From: Paenibacillus xylanexedens
GTDB taxonomy: Bacteria > Bacillota > Bacilli > Paenibacillales > Paenibacillaceae
Length of the DNA stretch: 64,000 bases
NCBI RefSeq assembly: GCF_001908275.1
Contig: NZ_CP018620.1
Location: 3,596,001 to 3,660,000 of the forward strand
Direction of reading: 5' to 3'
Positions 36,147 through 44,459 of the stretch are shown here, in pieces; within the stretch, counting starts at the first letter, position 1, and every line of letters starts with the position of its first letter. A program made the position numbers and the translations under genes. Under the pieces are notes generated by a model that was not told where the DNA came from, searched no databases, and saw nothing but the letters and a program-made list of their open reading frames with translations.

Positions 36147-37436
36147 TTAGAAACGAACCAGATTATTAACATTGACAGGCAAACCCGTGGCGATGGCGCG
36201 ATTGGCAGCAATACCCGTCAGAATGGATCTGGCACCGTCCACGTGGTTAGCAGCGCGATGGAACGGATCTTCAACAGGCTCTCCAAACAGATCATTCAGC
36301 AGGACCGGGTCACCTCCGCCATGTCCACCTGCTTTCTCTTCCACTTCAACCTCATATGGCGCATCAAACATTGGAAGAACCCGCAACGTTTTACCGATTA
36401 AAGCACCTTCTTTACTTTTGTCACCCAATGAATTGACATAGGATTGCTCCACAATGTTCATTTCAATCCGGCCTTTGGTGCCATTAATGGCAATGCGATA
36501 ACCCTCCCATGGCTGGTAGGCAACGAGGGAGTAGGTCAGAATGGCTTTGTTCCGATACTTCACAAGAACACCCATTGTATCCTCAATGTTGATGCCATCC
36601 CCAAATACACTCTGATCGCGCTGGTAACCATCTTCCGATTCGGCATCCAGATACATGGACTTCATATGTGCGTCTGAATCCAAATGCAGTGCAAAAGGGT
36701 CATCCTTTGCGATCGGGTTGCCGGTTGCCCGGTTGTAGAATTGCGTTACACCGCGTTCTTCTGCGTTTTCTCTGCCGTAATACATCAGATCACCAAATGC
36801 AAACACGGTATCCGGTTGCGAACCAATCCAGAAATTCACCAAGTCAAAGTGGTGGGTAGATTTGTGCACAAGCAGTCCGCCGCTATTACGCTTGTCCCGA
36901 TGCCAACGGCGGAAATAATCTGCCCCATGGCGGGTATTCAGCAGCCATTCAAAGTGAACGGAAGTAACTTTCCCGATGGTATCATTCAGAATAAGTTCTC
37001 GAATCTTAGTATGGTGCGGTGCATAACGGTAGTTAAAGGTGACTCTTACGTTCTGGCCAGTCCGCTTGACAGCATCCAGAATCTCCTGACATTTCTCCTC
37101 ATCGATGGTCATCGGTTTTTCGGTGACAACGTCACAACCCAGTTCCATCGCACGAATGATGTACTTGTGATGGGTGCGGTCAACGCTCGTTACAATGACA
37201 TAGTCAGGTTTCTCGTTCTCAATCATCTGATCAAACTGATCTGCAGGATAAGTGGGTACCTCAGGATACTCGTACTTTTCCTTCAATAGTTGATTTGCGT
37301 AGTTCATGCGGACTTGATTTATATCACAAAAGCCGACAAGCTCGGATGTATCCCTGTAATCCCGGGTCAAAGCACCATAAAAAAATTCGGCGCGGCCGCC
37401 GGTTCCGACTAATACATAACGTTTCTTGTTACTCAT
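36147..37436 (-). CDS. Gfo/Idh/MocA-family oxidoreductase
   Basis: NAD(P)-dependent sugar or inositol-type dehydrogenase, 429 residues. The Rossmann motif is VLVGTGGRAEFF, the conserved EKP motif is in CDVVTEKPMT and the active-site region is KSTHHFDLVNFW. AAGGAGG precedes the ATG. It is divergent from an AraC regulator whose promoter carries a cre-like site, which points to regulated use of a carbohydrate. The substrate is unknown. Confidence 0.9.
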   Translation of the reverse strand: MSNKKRYVLVGTGGRAEFFYGALTRDYRDTSELVGFCDINQVRMNYANQLLKEKYEYPEVPTYPADQFDQMIENEKPDYVIVTSVDRTHHKYIIRAMELGCDVVTEKPMTIDEEKCQEILDAVKRTGQNVRVTFNYRYAPHHTKIRELILNDTIGKVTSVHFEWLLNTRHGADYFRRWHRDKRNSGGLLVHKSTHHFDLVNFWIGSQPDTVFAFGDLMYYGRENAEERGVTQFYNRATGNPIAKDDPFALHLDSDAHMKSMYLDAESEDGYQRDQSVFGDGINIEDTMGVLVKYRNKAILTYSLVAYQPWEGYRIAINGTKGRIEMNIVEQSYVNSLGDKSKEGALIGKTLRVLPMFDAPYEVEVEEKAGGHGGGDPVLLNDLFGEPVEDPFHRAANHVDGARSILTGIAANRAIATGLPVNVNNLVRF

Positions 37437-37490
37437 GTCTATCGCCTCCTTGAATATAGCTCTAGACTATAACAAGGGAGTACTTCTTTC

Positions 37491-37540
37491 GCCGCATTTT
37501 ATGCGTAACCGCTTTCAAATGCCGCATATTTTGCTATAAT
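37491..37540. promoter_or_regulatory. AraC-gene promoter with cre-like site and GCCGCAT direct repeats
   Basis: An extended -10 (TTGCTATAAT, ending 37540) is preceded by a cre-like site whose reverse strand is TTGAAAGCGGTTACGC (37503-37518), with 12 of 14 defined cre positions. GCCGCATTTT (37491) and GCCGCATATT (37521) are direct repeats 30 bp apart flanking it, as expected of an AraC-type dimer site. It may control both divergent genes. Confidence 0.55.
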
Positions 37541-37563
37541 TTATGGAAAGGAGAGAGGGCGCC

Positions 37564-38466
37564 ATGACAGAACCTTTCAGTGCAGATTTTCATGATCCCA
37601 CGGATTTGCTGCACATCGAATATGATCGTCGCATTGGATATTTCTCGATGACGGATGACCATCTGCATGATCATTATGAGTTGTATTATCTGTTGTCTGG
37701 TGAGCGTATTTATTTCATCAAGGACCGGACTTATCGGGTAAAGGCTGGCGACCTGGTATTTGTTGACCGCAATACGGTTCACAAGACATTGGAGAGTGGC
37801 ATGCCCGACCATGAACGGATGGTGCTGTATTTGAAGCCTGAACTTTTTGCAGCCATAGCTATTTCAGCGGAGTTAGTTGAAGGCTTGAAGGAACCCTTCT
37901 GCTGGGAGATTCCTATTATAAGGTTTCCTTCACAGGTCACGGAGGTTCTAGAACGGATGGTTAGCGAAATGGTGGATGAAATGCTTCGTCCTCAACCTGG
38001 AAGCAACCTGTTGCTCCGTCACCGGGCTATTGAATTGTTGCTGCATGCCTATCGGAATCAACACTTGGGCAGGTTAAGCTCCGATGATCGTGAGCCGGTT
38101 CTTCATCCCAAGACACAGGCAGTTGTACGTTACCTGAATGAGAACTATCAGAAACCACTGACATTACCGGAGGTGGCGGGCATGTTTCGCATTAGTCCGC
38201 ATTATCTGAGTCGATTGTTCAAACAAACAACGGGATTTACCTTCAGCGATTATCTGAATCTGTTACGGGTGAAGGAAGCACAGCGTTTACTGCGAGAAAG
38301 TGAAGAATCCATTACAGATATCGCCTGGCTTGCGGGATTCAGTAACTTCTCTCATTTTGGCAAGATGTTCAAACGTACCGTTCAGGTATCACCAAGAGTT
38401 TATAGGCAGGAATACAAGGAATTGGGTTCCGTGAGGACCGTAAAAGAGGGAGAGAATGGACGATGA
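37564..38466 (+). CDS. AraC-family regulator with N-terminal cupin
   Basis: 300 residues from ATG 37564 behind AAAGGAGAGAG. A cupin-type sensing domain (HDHYELYYLLSG, residues ~30-110) precedes two HTH motifs (LPEVAGMFRISPHYLSRLF; ITDIAWLAGFSNFSHFGKMF). It is of the type that senses sugars. It is divergent from the Gfo/Idh/MocA gene, which is its probable target, and overlaps ridA by four bases. Confidence 0.92.
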   Translation: MTEPFSADFHDPTDLLHIEYDRRIGYFSMTDDHLHDHYELYYLLSGERIYFIKDRTYRVKAGDLVFVDRNTVHKTLESGMPDHERMVLYLKPELFAAIAISAELVEGLKEPFCWEIPIIRFPSQVTEVLERMVSEMVDEMLRPQPGSNLLLRHRAIELLLHAYRNQHLGRLSSDDREPVLHPKTQAVVRYLNENYQKPLTLPEVAGMFRISPHYLSRLFKQTTGFTFSDYLNLLRVKEAQRLLRESEESITDIAWLAGFSNFSHFGKMFKRTVQVSPRVYRQEYKELGSVRTVKEGENGR

Positions 38467-38909
38467 TTGAAGCGAGATTAAATGAACTGGGGATCATTTT
38501 GCCACAGGCCAGTGCGCCCGCAGCGAAATATGCCAATGCCGTTATTGTGAATGGAATTATGTATGTATCCGGGAAAGGACCGGATACCTCCGAACGCGGC
38601 AAACTGGGATCAGACTTCACAACAGAGCAGGGGTATGATTTTGCCCGGAATGCTGGACTGGAGGTGCTTGCTGTCGTTCGAGATGTGCTGGGTTCTCTGG
38701 ATCGGGTGAAGAGAGTGGTTAAAGTGCAGGGCTTTATCAATGCGACCGTTTCGTATCAGGAGCATCATAAAGTGCTGAATGGATTCTCGGATCTGATGAT
38801 GGAGGTATTTGGGGATCAGGGGGCACATGCTCGTTCAGTATTCGGTGCAGTGTCCGTAAGGGATAATTTGCCGCTGATCATTGATTCTATTTTTCAAGTG
38901 GAGGAGTAG
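38463..38909 (+). CDS. RidA/YjgF-family protein
   Basis: 148 residues, translationally coupled to the AraC gene (ATGA). It matches the RidA-like group with GIILPQASAPAAKYANAV, VNGIMYVSGKGP and the C-terminal ARSVFGAVSVRDNLPLII. The canonical catalytic Arg of RidA enamine deaminases lies in this last motif. Family members hydrolyse reactive enamines or imines; others have unknown roles. Confidence 0.88.
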   Translation: MIEARLNELGIILPQASAPAAKYANAVIVNGIMYVSGKGPDTSERGKLGSDFTTEQGYDFARNAGLEVLAVVRDVLGSLDRVKRVVKVQGFINATVSYQEHHKVLNGFSDLMMEVFGDQGAHARSVFGAVSVRDNLPLIIDSIFQVEE

Positions 38910-38917
38910 GTATAACG

Positions 38918-40333
38918 ATGACAGAATCGTCTTCATCTAATCCGATCATGTTAACGATACCCGAGAGCTTCCATACGGAACGCCTCACAATTCGAGCACC
39001 ACAGTGGGGGGATGGCGCAGCCGTTAATGAAGCGGTCCGTGAGAGTGCGGAGCAGCTGCGGTTGTGGTTACCTTTTGCCGAGAAAATCCCTTCATTGGAA
39101 GAGTCTGAAGTGACTGTTCGCAAAGCAAGGCTGCAATATCTGGAACGTACCGACATGATGTTACATTTGCGTGATAGACATACGGATGAATTCGTAGGCA
39201 GCAGCGGGTTACATCGTATTGACTGGAATGCACGCTGTTTCGAGATCGGTTACTGGATTCGAACATCGCGAGCTGGTGAGGGTTTGATGACGGAAGCGGT
39301 GAGAGGCATTGAGCAATTCGCCATTACTCATCTGGAGGCTAATCGGCTGGAGATTCGCTGTGATGCCAGGAATCTACGAAGCGCCAAAGTAGCTGAACGA
39401 GCGGGGTATACGCTGGAAGGGACAGTACAGGTACGCTGGTCGATTGTATGGTTTTCTCCAAAGTCAGAGGCAGTGAGTTTGAGTAAATGGAGGGTAGGTA
39501 TGGAGCGAATTGGTCAGGGAAGAACTGCGGAAATCTATGCGTATTCGAACGAGCACATTATGAAGTTATATCGAATGAATTTTCCGCTCGAAGCAGTACA
39601 GAATGAATTTAGAATAAGTGAGTTTGCATTCAAAAAAGGACTCCCCGTCCCACAGGCAGTATCCTTGATAGAACATACTACATCGAGAGCAGGCATCGTT
39701 TTTGAGCGAATCCAGGGGATTACCCTGTTATCACTTATCATTCAGCAACCGGAGTTACTAGAGCAGCTGGCGTTTAAAATGGCTGACTGCCATTACAGAC
39801 TTCATTGCGAGCGAGATGCTGAAGGGACACTCCCCTTACAGAAGCAGATTTTATCGGGAGCGATTCGCAATGTTCGATTATTGTCGGAGGACGATCAAGC
39901 GCAAGTCCTTTCTTACTTAACAACATTGCCTGATCGGCAGCAGATCTGTCATGGCGATTTTCACCCTGATAATGTTATGCTCAGTGAGGTTGGCGATCAA
40001 TACTGGGTCATTGATTGGATGACTGGAATGTCCGGTGATCCTGCGGGTGATGTGGCTCGAAGCTGGGTAATATTAATGAGCGGCACTTTGCCGGAAGATA
40101 CGGAGCCTGCGATACGAATGGGTTTTGAAATGGCTCGTGAATCACTGGTCGAATATTACGTTAATCACTATATACAGCTTTCCGGTATTTCCCGGGAAAC
40201 GGTTGAATCTTGGATGCTGCCCGTTGCTGCAGCACGTCTGGATGAGGACCTGCCTGCTCAAGAGGTGGAACAACTGCTAAAGTTTGTTCAGGAACGAATT
40301 CGTCGGTTAGACGAATCTGATCATTTTATATAA
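38918..40333 (+). CDS. GNAT acetyltransferase fused in frame to an APH-type kinase, probably by frameshift
   Basis: 471 residues. The N-terminal part (about 1-168) is a RimJ/RimL-type GNAT: FHTERLTIRAP, the acetyl-CoA loop RTSRAGEGLMTEAV and NLRSAKVAERAGYTLEG. The expected GNAT C-terminus, DSTGTLVDCMVFSKVR, is found in another frame from base 39421 and ends at TAA 39484. In the open frame this stretch reads as unrelated sequence and runs into an APH/choline kinase-like domain (about 195-471). So a small indel near 39421 probably joined two genes. GNAT function is doubtful because its last beta strands are lost. It is followed 30 bp later by the methyltransferase gene. Confidence 0.75.
   Translation: MTESSSSNPIMLTIPESFHTERLTIRAPQWGDGAAVNEAVRESAEQLRLWLPFAEKIPSLEESEVTVRKARLQYLERTDMMLHLRDRHTDEFVGSSGLHRIDWNARCFEIGYWIRTSRAGEGLMTEAVRGIEQFAITHLEANRLEIRCDARNLRSAKVAERAGYTLEGTVQVRWSIVWFSPKSEAVSLSKWRVGMERIGQGRTAEIYAYSNEHIMKLYRMNFPLEAVQNEFRISEFAFKKGLPVPQAVSLIEHTTSRAGIVFERIQGITLLSLIIQQPELLEQLAFKMADCHYRLHCERDAEGTLPLQKQILSGAIRNVRLLSEDDQAQVLSYLTTLPDRQQICHGDFHPDNVMLSEVGDQYWVIDWMTGMSGDPAGDVARSWVILMSGTLPEDTEPAIRMGFEMARESLVEYYVNHYIQLSGISRETVESWMLPVAAARLDEDLPAQEVEQLLKFVQERIRRLDESDHFI
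39500..40333 (+). CDS. Aminoglycoside phosphotransferase-family kinase (internal start)
   Basis: Independent start ATG 39500, preceded by GGAGGGTAGG (39488-39497) in a good position, giving 277 residues. The protein-kinase-like fold has the catalytic loop HGDFHPDNVML and the metal-binding VIDWMTGMSGDPAGD. The N-lobe begins IGQGRTAEIYAY with Lys in IMKLYR. The family phosphorylates small molecules such as aminoglycosides, choline or homoserine; the substrate is unknown. Confidence 0.75.
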   Translation: MERIGQGRTAEIYAYSNEHIMKLYRMNFPLEAVQNEFRISEFAFKKGLPVPQAVSLIEHTTSRAGIVFERIQGITLLSLIIQQPELLEQLAFKMADCHYRLHCERDAEGTLPLQKQILSGAIRNVRLLSEDDQAQVLSYLTTLPDRQQICHGDFHPDNVMLSEVGDQYWVIDWMTGMSGDPAGDVARSWVILMSGTLPEDTEPAIRMGFEMARESLVEYYVNHYIQLSGISRETVESWMLPVAAARLDEDLPAQEVEQLLKFVQERIRRLDESDHFI

Positions 40334-40362
40334 AAGGGTAGAGAAAGAGAGGGGACGAATTC

Positions 40363-42585
40363 ATGCTGCATTCATTAAAGGCCATACAATCATACAAGTC
40401 AGGTAACACGCCGGAAGCCCAGCAGCAATGGCTGCAACTGCTGGCAGCGGCGGAGAAGCCCCATATTAACCTCGAACGCATTCATTCCATTGCCGAACTT
40501 GAGGGCACGAATCCAGTGTTGGATTACACTGAGCTTACACTGCACGTGCTGGAGAAACTTCAGGTTTCTTTTTGGGTGCGAGAAATTCTGGAGGACGTAT
40601 TAATCTGGTCAGAGACGGCGAAGGCCGGATCACGGGAGCAGCGGCGGGTATGGCAAAAGCAAGGCGTTAACCTGTTTGTACACAATGTGGGGTCCGCTCA
40701 GTTATATGATCTATACGCAGGGGCAGGCCACCTGGATAACGACATCGGTAAGAGCAGGGTGACGAGTATCAATCAACCTGGATCTGAGAGCGATGCCCTA
40801 AGTAAGAATGAGGATTTAAGCGAGCATACTGCGCCGCCTTCACACACGCCAAGACATGAGATTATTCGTACTCTAATTGCTACGCATGGACTTATTGGTC
40901 AATACATACGCGGCGAGATTCCATTTGCCGAGAATGCTTCGCTCCACGGCTTGATCGTCAAAGGGTGGCTAACTACAGATGAACTGCACACCATACTGAT
41001 GGCATTAAATGAGTGCATTATTGCAGGCGTTGATCCAGCGCTATGGAATCAGGTACAGGCTGAGGTAGAACGAATTGTAGGCTGGATTATCGCTGGACCG
41101 GATCATGAGGACTGGAGCGTGAAGGAACGGTTATCCCGCTTAAGAAGTTCATCCATACGGCAAGGAGAAGCTATGGACGAGGCTTATGCCAAACTTCAAA
41201 CGGAACTGGATGTGGAGCTAATTCTGGCTCCGCTGGCTCATCGTACTCTGTGGTATGTGGAGTCGGCCATGCAGGATTTTTCGTTGCAGGAGATGGTGAA
41301 AGTGTTCCTTCTGACGCTTCGCAGCGAAAGTATGAATCCAACATTTTTGGAGAGTCGATCTGAAATCGTTCGCCATATCAGCTTTGAACCATTGATGAAT
41401 ACGATGTATTACGACTACAAAGGTGTGAAGAAGCTCAATATTTACAAAAAACGAATGATTGAAAAGTATTTGGAACAGTATGCATGGGAACAGATTGTGT
41501 CAGGGGAGCAGATCGTCTATCCCCATCTAACCCATCGGATTGAGCGTCATGCAGATCTGCCGGATACACTGTTCGTGACCTTTGAATTTTCTCCAGCGGC
41601 TGAGAAGCTGATTGCATTCTGTATTGAAGCGGAAAAGTCGCCGTTATACGAGAAGGCTGTACTGCTGTTATTTGACCTGTTCGGATTACGCCGGGATGCC
41701 TATGACAGATTCCACAACGAAGAGACGTATTTGTCCGATATGAACAGCTCCGGTGATTATAAAAAAGTGCTGCTCGACTATATCGTAGGTAAACGGGTAC
41801 TTGATATCGGTCCAGGTGGAGGAATTCTGCTGGATCTGATTGAGCAGGAAAAACCGGAAGTGGAGCCGATTGGTATCGATATCTCAGCCAATGTCATTGA
41901 AGCGCTGGAACGCAAAAAACAGCGTGAGGGACATCGCTGGCAAGTGATGAAGGGCGATGCCCTGCAACTGGAGCAATATGTGCAGCCAGGCACAGTGGAT
42001 ACGGTTATTTTTTCATCCATTCTGCATGAATTATATTCATATATTGAACTGGACGGTCGAAGATTTAATTCCGATACGGTTGTGGCAGCGCTGAGAAGTT
42101 CATTCCGTGTGCTGTCACCTGGAGGAAGAATTCTGATTCGGGATGGCATCATGAGTGAACCGGAGACACAGAAGCGCCGGATTCGTTTCCTGGAAGCGGA
42201 TGGGATGCGCTGGCTGGAGCGGTATGCAGAGGATTTTCAGGGACGTGCAATTAAATATGAGCGGATCTCAGACAACGAAGTAGAGATGCCGATTAACGAT
42301 GCGATGGAATTTCTTTACACGTATACGTGGGGTGAAGAGGCATACGTGCATGAAATTCAGGAGCAGTTCGGTATATTCACGCCGACAGCCTATGAGAACT
42401 GTATTCGAGAAGCACTGGGTGAACAAGCCGAGATGATTACTTTCCGACATTTTCTCCAAGAGGGTTATACGGAAGCACTTGGAGAACGAATGATCTTCAT
42501 GAAGGAAAATGGTGAACCTGCGCCTTTGCCAGACAGTACCTGCCTGATTGTCATTGAGAAGAAAAAAGGGTTGGCGGATGGATGA
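40363..42585 (+). CDS. 740-residue protein with C-terminal SAM methyltransferase domain
   Basis: The class I methyltransferase domain begins near residue 475: motif I is VLDIGPGGGILLDLI, motif II ends IGIDIS, and FSSILHELYSYI and GGRILIRDG correspond to motifs IV-VI. The N-terminal ~470 residues are helical, without recognisable motifs, and contain a charged low-complexity stretch near 130-165. ATG 40363 follows GAGAGGGG. It overlaps the histidine phosphatase gene by four bases. The target molecule is unknown. Confidence 0.85.
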   Translation: MLHSLKAIQSYKSGNTPEAQQQWLQLLAAAEKPHINLERIHSIAELEGTNPVLDYTELTLHVLEKLQVSFWVREILEDVLIWSETAKAGSREQRRVWQKQGVNLFVHNVGSAQLYDLYAGAGHLDNDIGKSRVTSINQPGSESDALSKNEDLSEHTAPPSHTPRHEIIRTLIATHGLIGQYIRGEIPFAENASLHGLIVKGWLTTDELHTILMALNECIIAGVDPALWNQVQAEVERIVGWIIAGPDHEDWSVKERLSRLRSSSIRQGEAMDEAYAKLQTELDVELILAPLAHRTLWYVESAMQDFSLQEMVKVFLLTLRSESMNPTFLESRSEIVRHISFEPLMNTMYYDYKGVKKLNIYKKRMIEKYLEQYAWEQIVSGEQIVYPHLTHRIERHADLPDTLFVTFEFSPAAEKLIAFCIEAEKSPLYEKAVLLLFDLFGLRRDAYDRFHNEETYLSDMNSSGDYKKVLLDYIVGKRVLDIGPGGGILLDLIEQEKPEVEPIGIDISANVIEALERKKQREGHRWQVMKGDALQLEQYVQPGTVDTVIFSSILHELYSYIELDGRRFNSDTVVAALRSSFRVLSPGGRILIRDGIMSEPETQKRRIRFLEADGMRWLERYAEDFQGRAIKYERISDNEVEMPINDAMEFLYTYTWGEEAYVHEIQEQFGIFTPTAYENCIREALGEQAEMITFRHFLQEGYTEALGERMIFMKENGEPAPLPDSTCLIVIEKKKGLADG

Positions 42586-43160
42586 TGAGTGAGGCCAGTA
42601 CGTTTTTGTATTTTGTCAGACATGCGGAGTCTCGATATGTTGAAGGACAGGAACGCGAGCGTGGACTGACAGAGCAAGGTCATCAAGATGCAGGAACGGT
42701 TGCCAGTCTGCTCCATGGGGAGCAGATTCAACTGTTCTATTCTAGCCCTTATAGACGAGCGGTGGATACGATTCAGATTCTGGCAGATCAGTCAGGTGGA
42801 GTTGTGGTGACGGAGGAAGATCTGCGTGAACGCCAGTTGTCGAGTTCGGATGTGAAGCATCATAATTTTCGTGAAGCCAAGCAGCAGTTGTACCGTGATC
42901 CTACGTATGCGTATTCAGGTGGGGAGTCTGGTGAACAGGCTCGCTCAAGGGCAGTAGCGATAATCGAGAAAATTTTGGATAGGCATGCGGATCACAAGGT
43001 AGTCATCGGAACCCATGGAGATGTAATGACGCTTATTTTACAATATTATGATTCTTCCTACGGGTATGATTTCTGGGAGAAGACGACGATGCCGGATATC
43101 TATAAATTGGTGTTTGATGGAACGCAAAAGTTGGTCCAGGTCACCCGATTGTGGGAGTGA
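42582..43160 (+). CDS. Histidine phosphatase (phosphoglycerate mutase-like) family protein
   Basis: 192 residues. The phosphohistidine motif is FVRHAES (an RHG variant), with the second-site YSSPYRRAVDTIQ and the C-terminal catalytic VVIGTHGDVM. It is an acid-phosphatase-like hydrolase of phospho-metabolites. Two in-frame ATGs (42582, 42585) overlap the stop of the methyltransferase gene, so the two are coupled. Confidence 0.88.
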   Translation: MMSEASTFLYFVRHAESRYVEGQERERGLTEQGHQDAGTVASLLHGEQIQLFYSSPYRRAVDTIQILADQSGGVVVTEEDLRERQLSSSDVKHHNFREAKQQLYRDPTYAYSGGESGEQARSRAVAIIEKILDRHADHKVVIGTHGDVMTLILQYYDSSYGYDFWEKTTMPDIYKLVFDGTQKLVQVTRLWE

Positions 43161-43221
43161 CAGAGTTATATATGAGAAATGTATTAACCAGAATGATAGT
43201 GGAGAGGAGTGTGTTGGACGG

Positions 43222-43884
43222 ATGAAAATTACGCTGTTGCCTGATACATACTTTATTGAAAATCTAAGCGTATCTTCATTACAGGATAGAATGTACTGCA
43301 TATTTGATCTCGAAGGTACAGGCATTAATCCTGTGGTGGAGAGTGTGACTCAATTTGGTGCGATGCATTACCAAAGAGGTCAACAATGCAAGACAACATT
43401 TTCTTCACTTACACGCGCGAACAAACCAATACCAGAACCTGTGGCGAAATTAACAGGAATTTCGAATGAGGAAATGTTGGAGGCTCCGTCGTTCGTAGAA
43501 GCATTTCAGGAATTTCAGAAATTTATTGGTGATAACGTTCTTGTGACACAAGCTGGATATGAGTATGACCTACCCATCTTGAAGCGGCATTGTGATTAGT
43601 ATGGGCTTCCGATGTTGACCAACCCGGTGCTCGATACAAAAGCGATGTTCACCTACATTCATCCTGAGATTACCGAGGTCGTCTCTACGGATTTTTTGAT
43701 TCGGTATTACGATCTGAATACAGATGGAATTCACAGGCACAATGCTTTGGCAGATTGTGATGTGATTGCTCGTATCTTTGAAAGTATCCTTAGCGAATAT
43801 GAGGAACTTCAATTGGATCATTTTACAGCCGATCCAAAGCAGATGATGAAACGTTTCGTTATACCAGAGATGTATATGACTTGA
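43222..43884 (+). pseudogene. DnaQ-like (DEDDh) 3'-5' exonuclease broken by one in-frame TAG
   Basis: From ATG 43222 (GGAGAGGAG upstream) the frame has the exonuclease motif I FDLEGTG and motif II AGYEYDLPIL, meets TAG at 43597-43599, then continues in the same frame with YGLPMLTNPVLDTK and motif III HNALADCD. Restoring one codon would give a complete 220-residue protein. The family usually reads D-E-Y-G-L-P here, so GAG to TAG is a likely single change. The second part has a possible restart at ATG 43612. As read it is inactive. Confidence 0.85.
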
Positions 43885-43906
43885 CGAGGAACTGGAGGGG
43901 AGATCA

Positions 43907-44281
43907 ATGAGCAAAATGGATGTGGAGAAGCTACTGTTGGATCTTAACGAGGGACGGATTATGACCCAGCAGACATTCGAAGGATTGGATGTGGAAGTTT
44001 ACCTTGATGAAAGAGATACCTATGCATTTGCTGACGAGTGGATGCAATCCTTTGAACGATGGGCTCAAGCTTCCGCTGTGGCTGAAGAAGAGGTGCTGCG
44101 TGCATGCAGGGAACAGGCGTTCAAACAGACATTAGCTCTCAACTGCGAACCTGAGTTAGCGGGGTATGTAAGTGATGATATGGGTTTAATTGGCGCTGCA
44201 CTGTTACAGGATGTGATGCAAGATTCCTTTGTGAATCAGCTATTGGAGAGTTATCGTCAAGGTCGGTTGCCCCTGCGATAA
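43907..44281 (+). CDS. Protein of unknown function
   Basis: 124 residues, ATG 43907 behind GGAGGGGAGA. Acidic and mostly helical; no membrane segment or motif I recognise. It lies 22 bp behind the broken exonuclease gene, probably in the same transcript as the methyltransferase group. Confidence 0.7.
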   Translation: MSKMDVEKLLLDLNEGRIMTQQTFEGLDVEVYLDERDTYAFADEWMQSFERWAQASAVAEEEVLRACREQAFKQTLALNCEPELAGYVSDDMGLIGAALLQDVMQDSFVNQLLESYRQGRLPLR

Positions 44282-44387
44282 GCGGGGAGCGACCAATATG
44301 ATTGTTTTCGTTTGTATAAAAAAATAGCATCAAATGTACATTGTGAGTGGGATGAAGCATGAGTTACAATTCACCTAGGCAATAGAT

Positions 44388-44406
44388 GAGAATGATAATC
44401 ATTGTA
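44388..44406. promoter_or_regulatory. Fur box before the siderophore-binding lipoprotein gene
   Basis: GAGAATGATAATCATTGTA matches the 19-bp Fur consensus at 16 positions and lies 53 bp before ATG 44460. It predicts induction under iron limitation. Confidence 0.8.
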
Positions 44407-44459
44407 TGTATAACATTCTCACGGTTACATCAACAGATCACATAGGGGTGAAGGGTAAC

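Noticed and set aside
43048..43221. Longer N-terminus for the broken exonuclease from ATG 43048
   Set aside because: It overlaps the histidine phosphatase gene out of frame; ATG 43222 follows a ribosome site.
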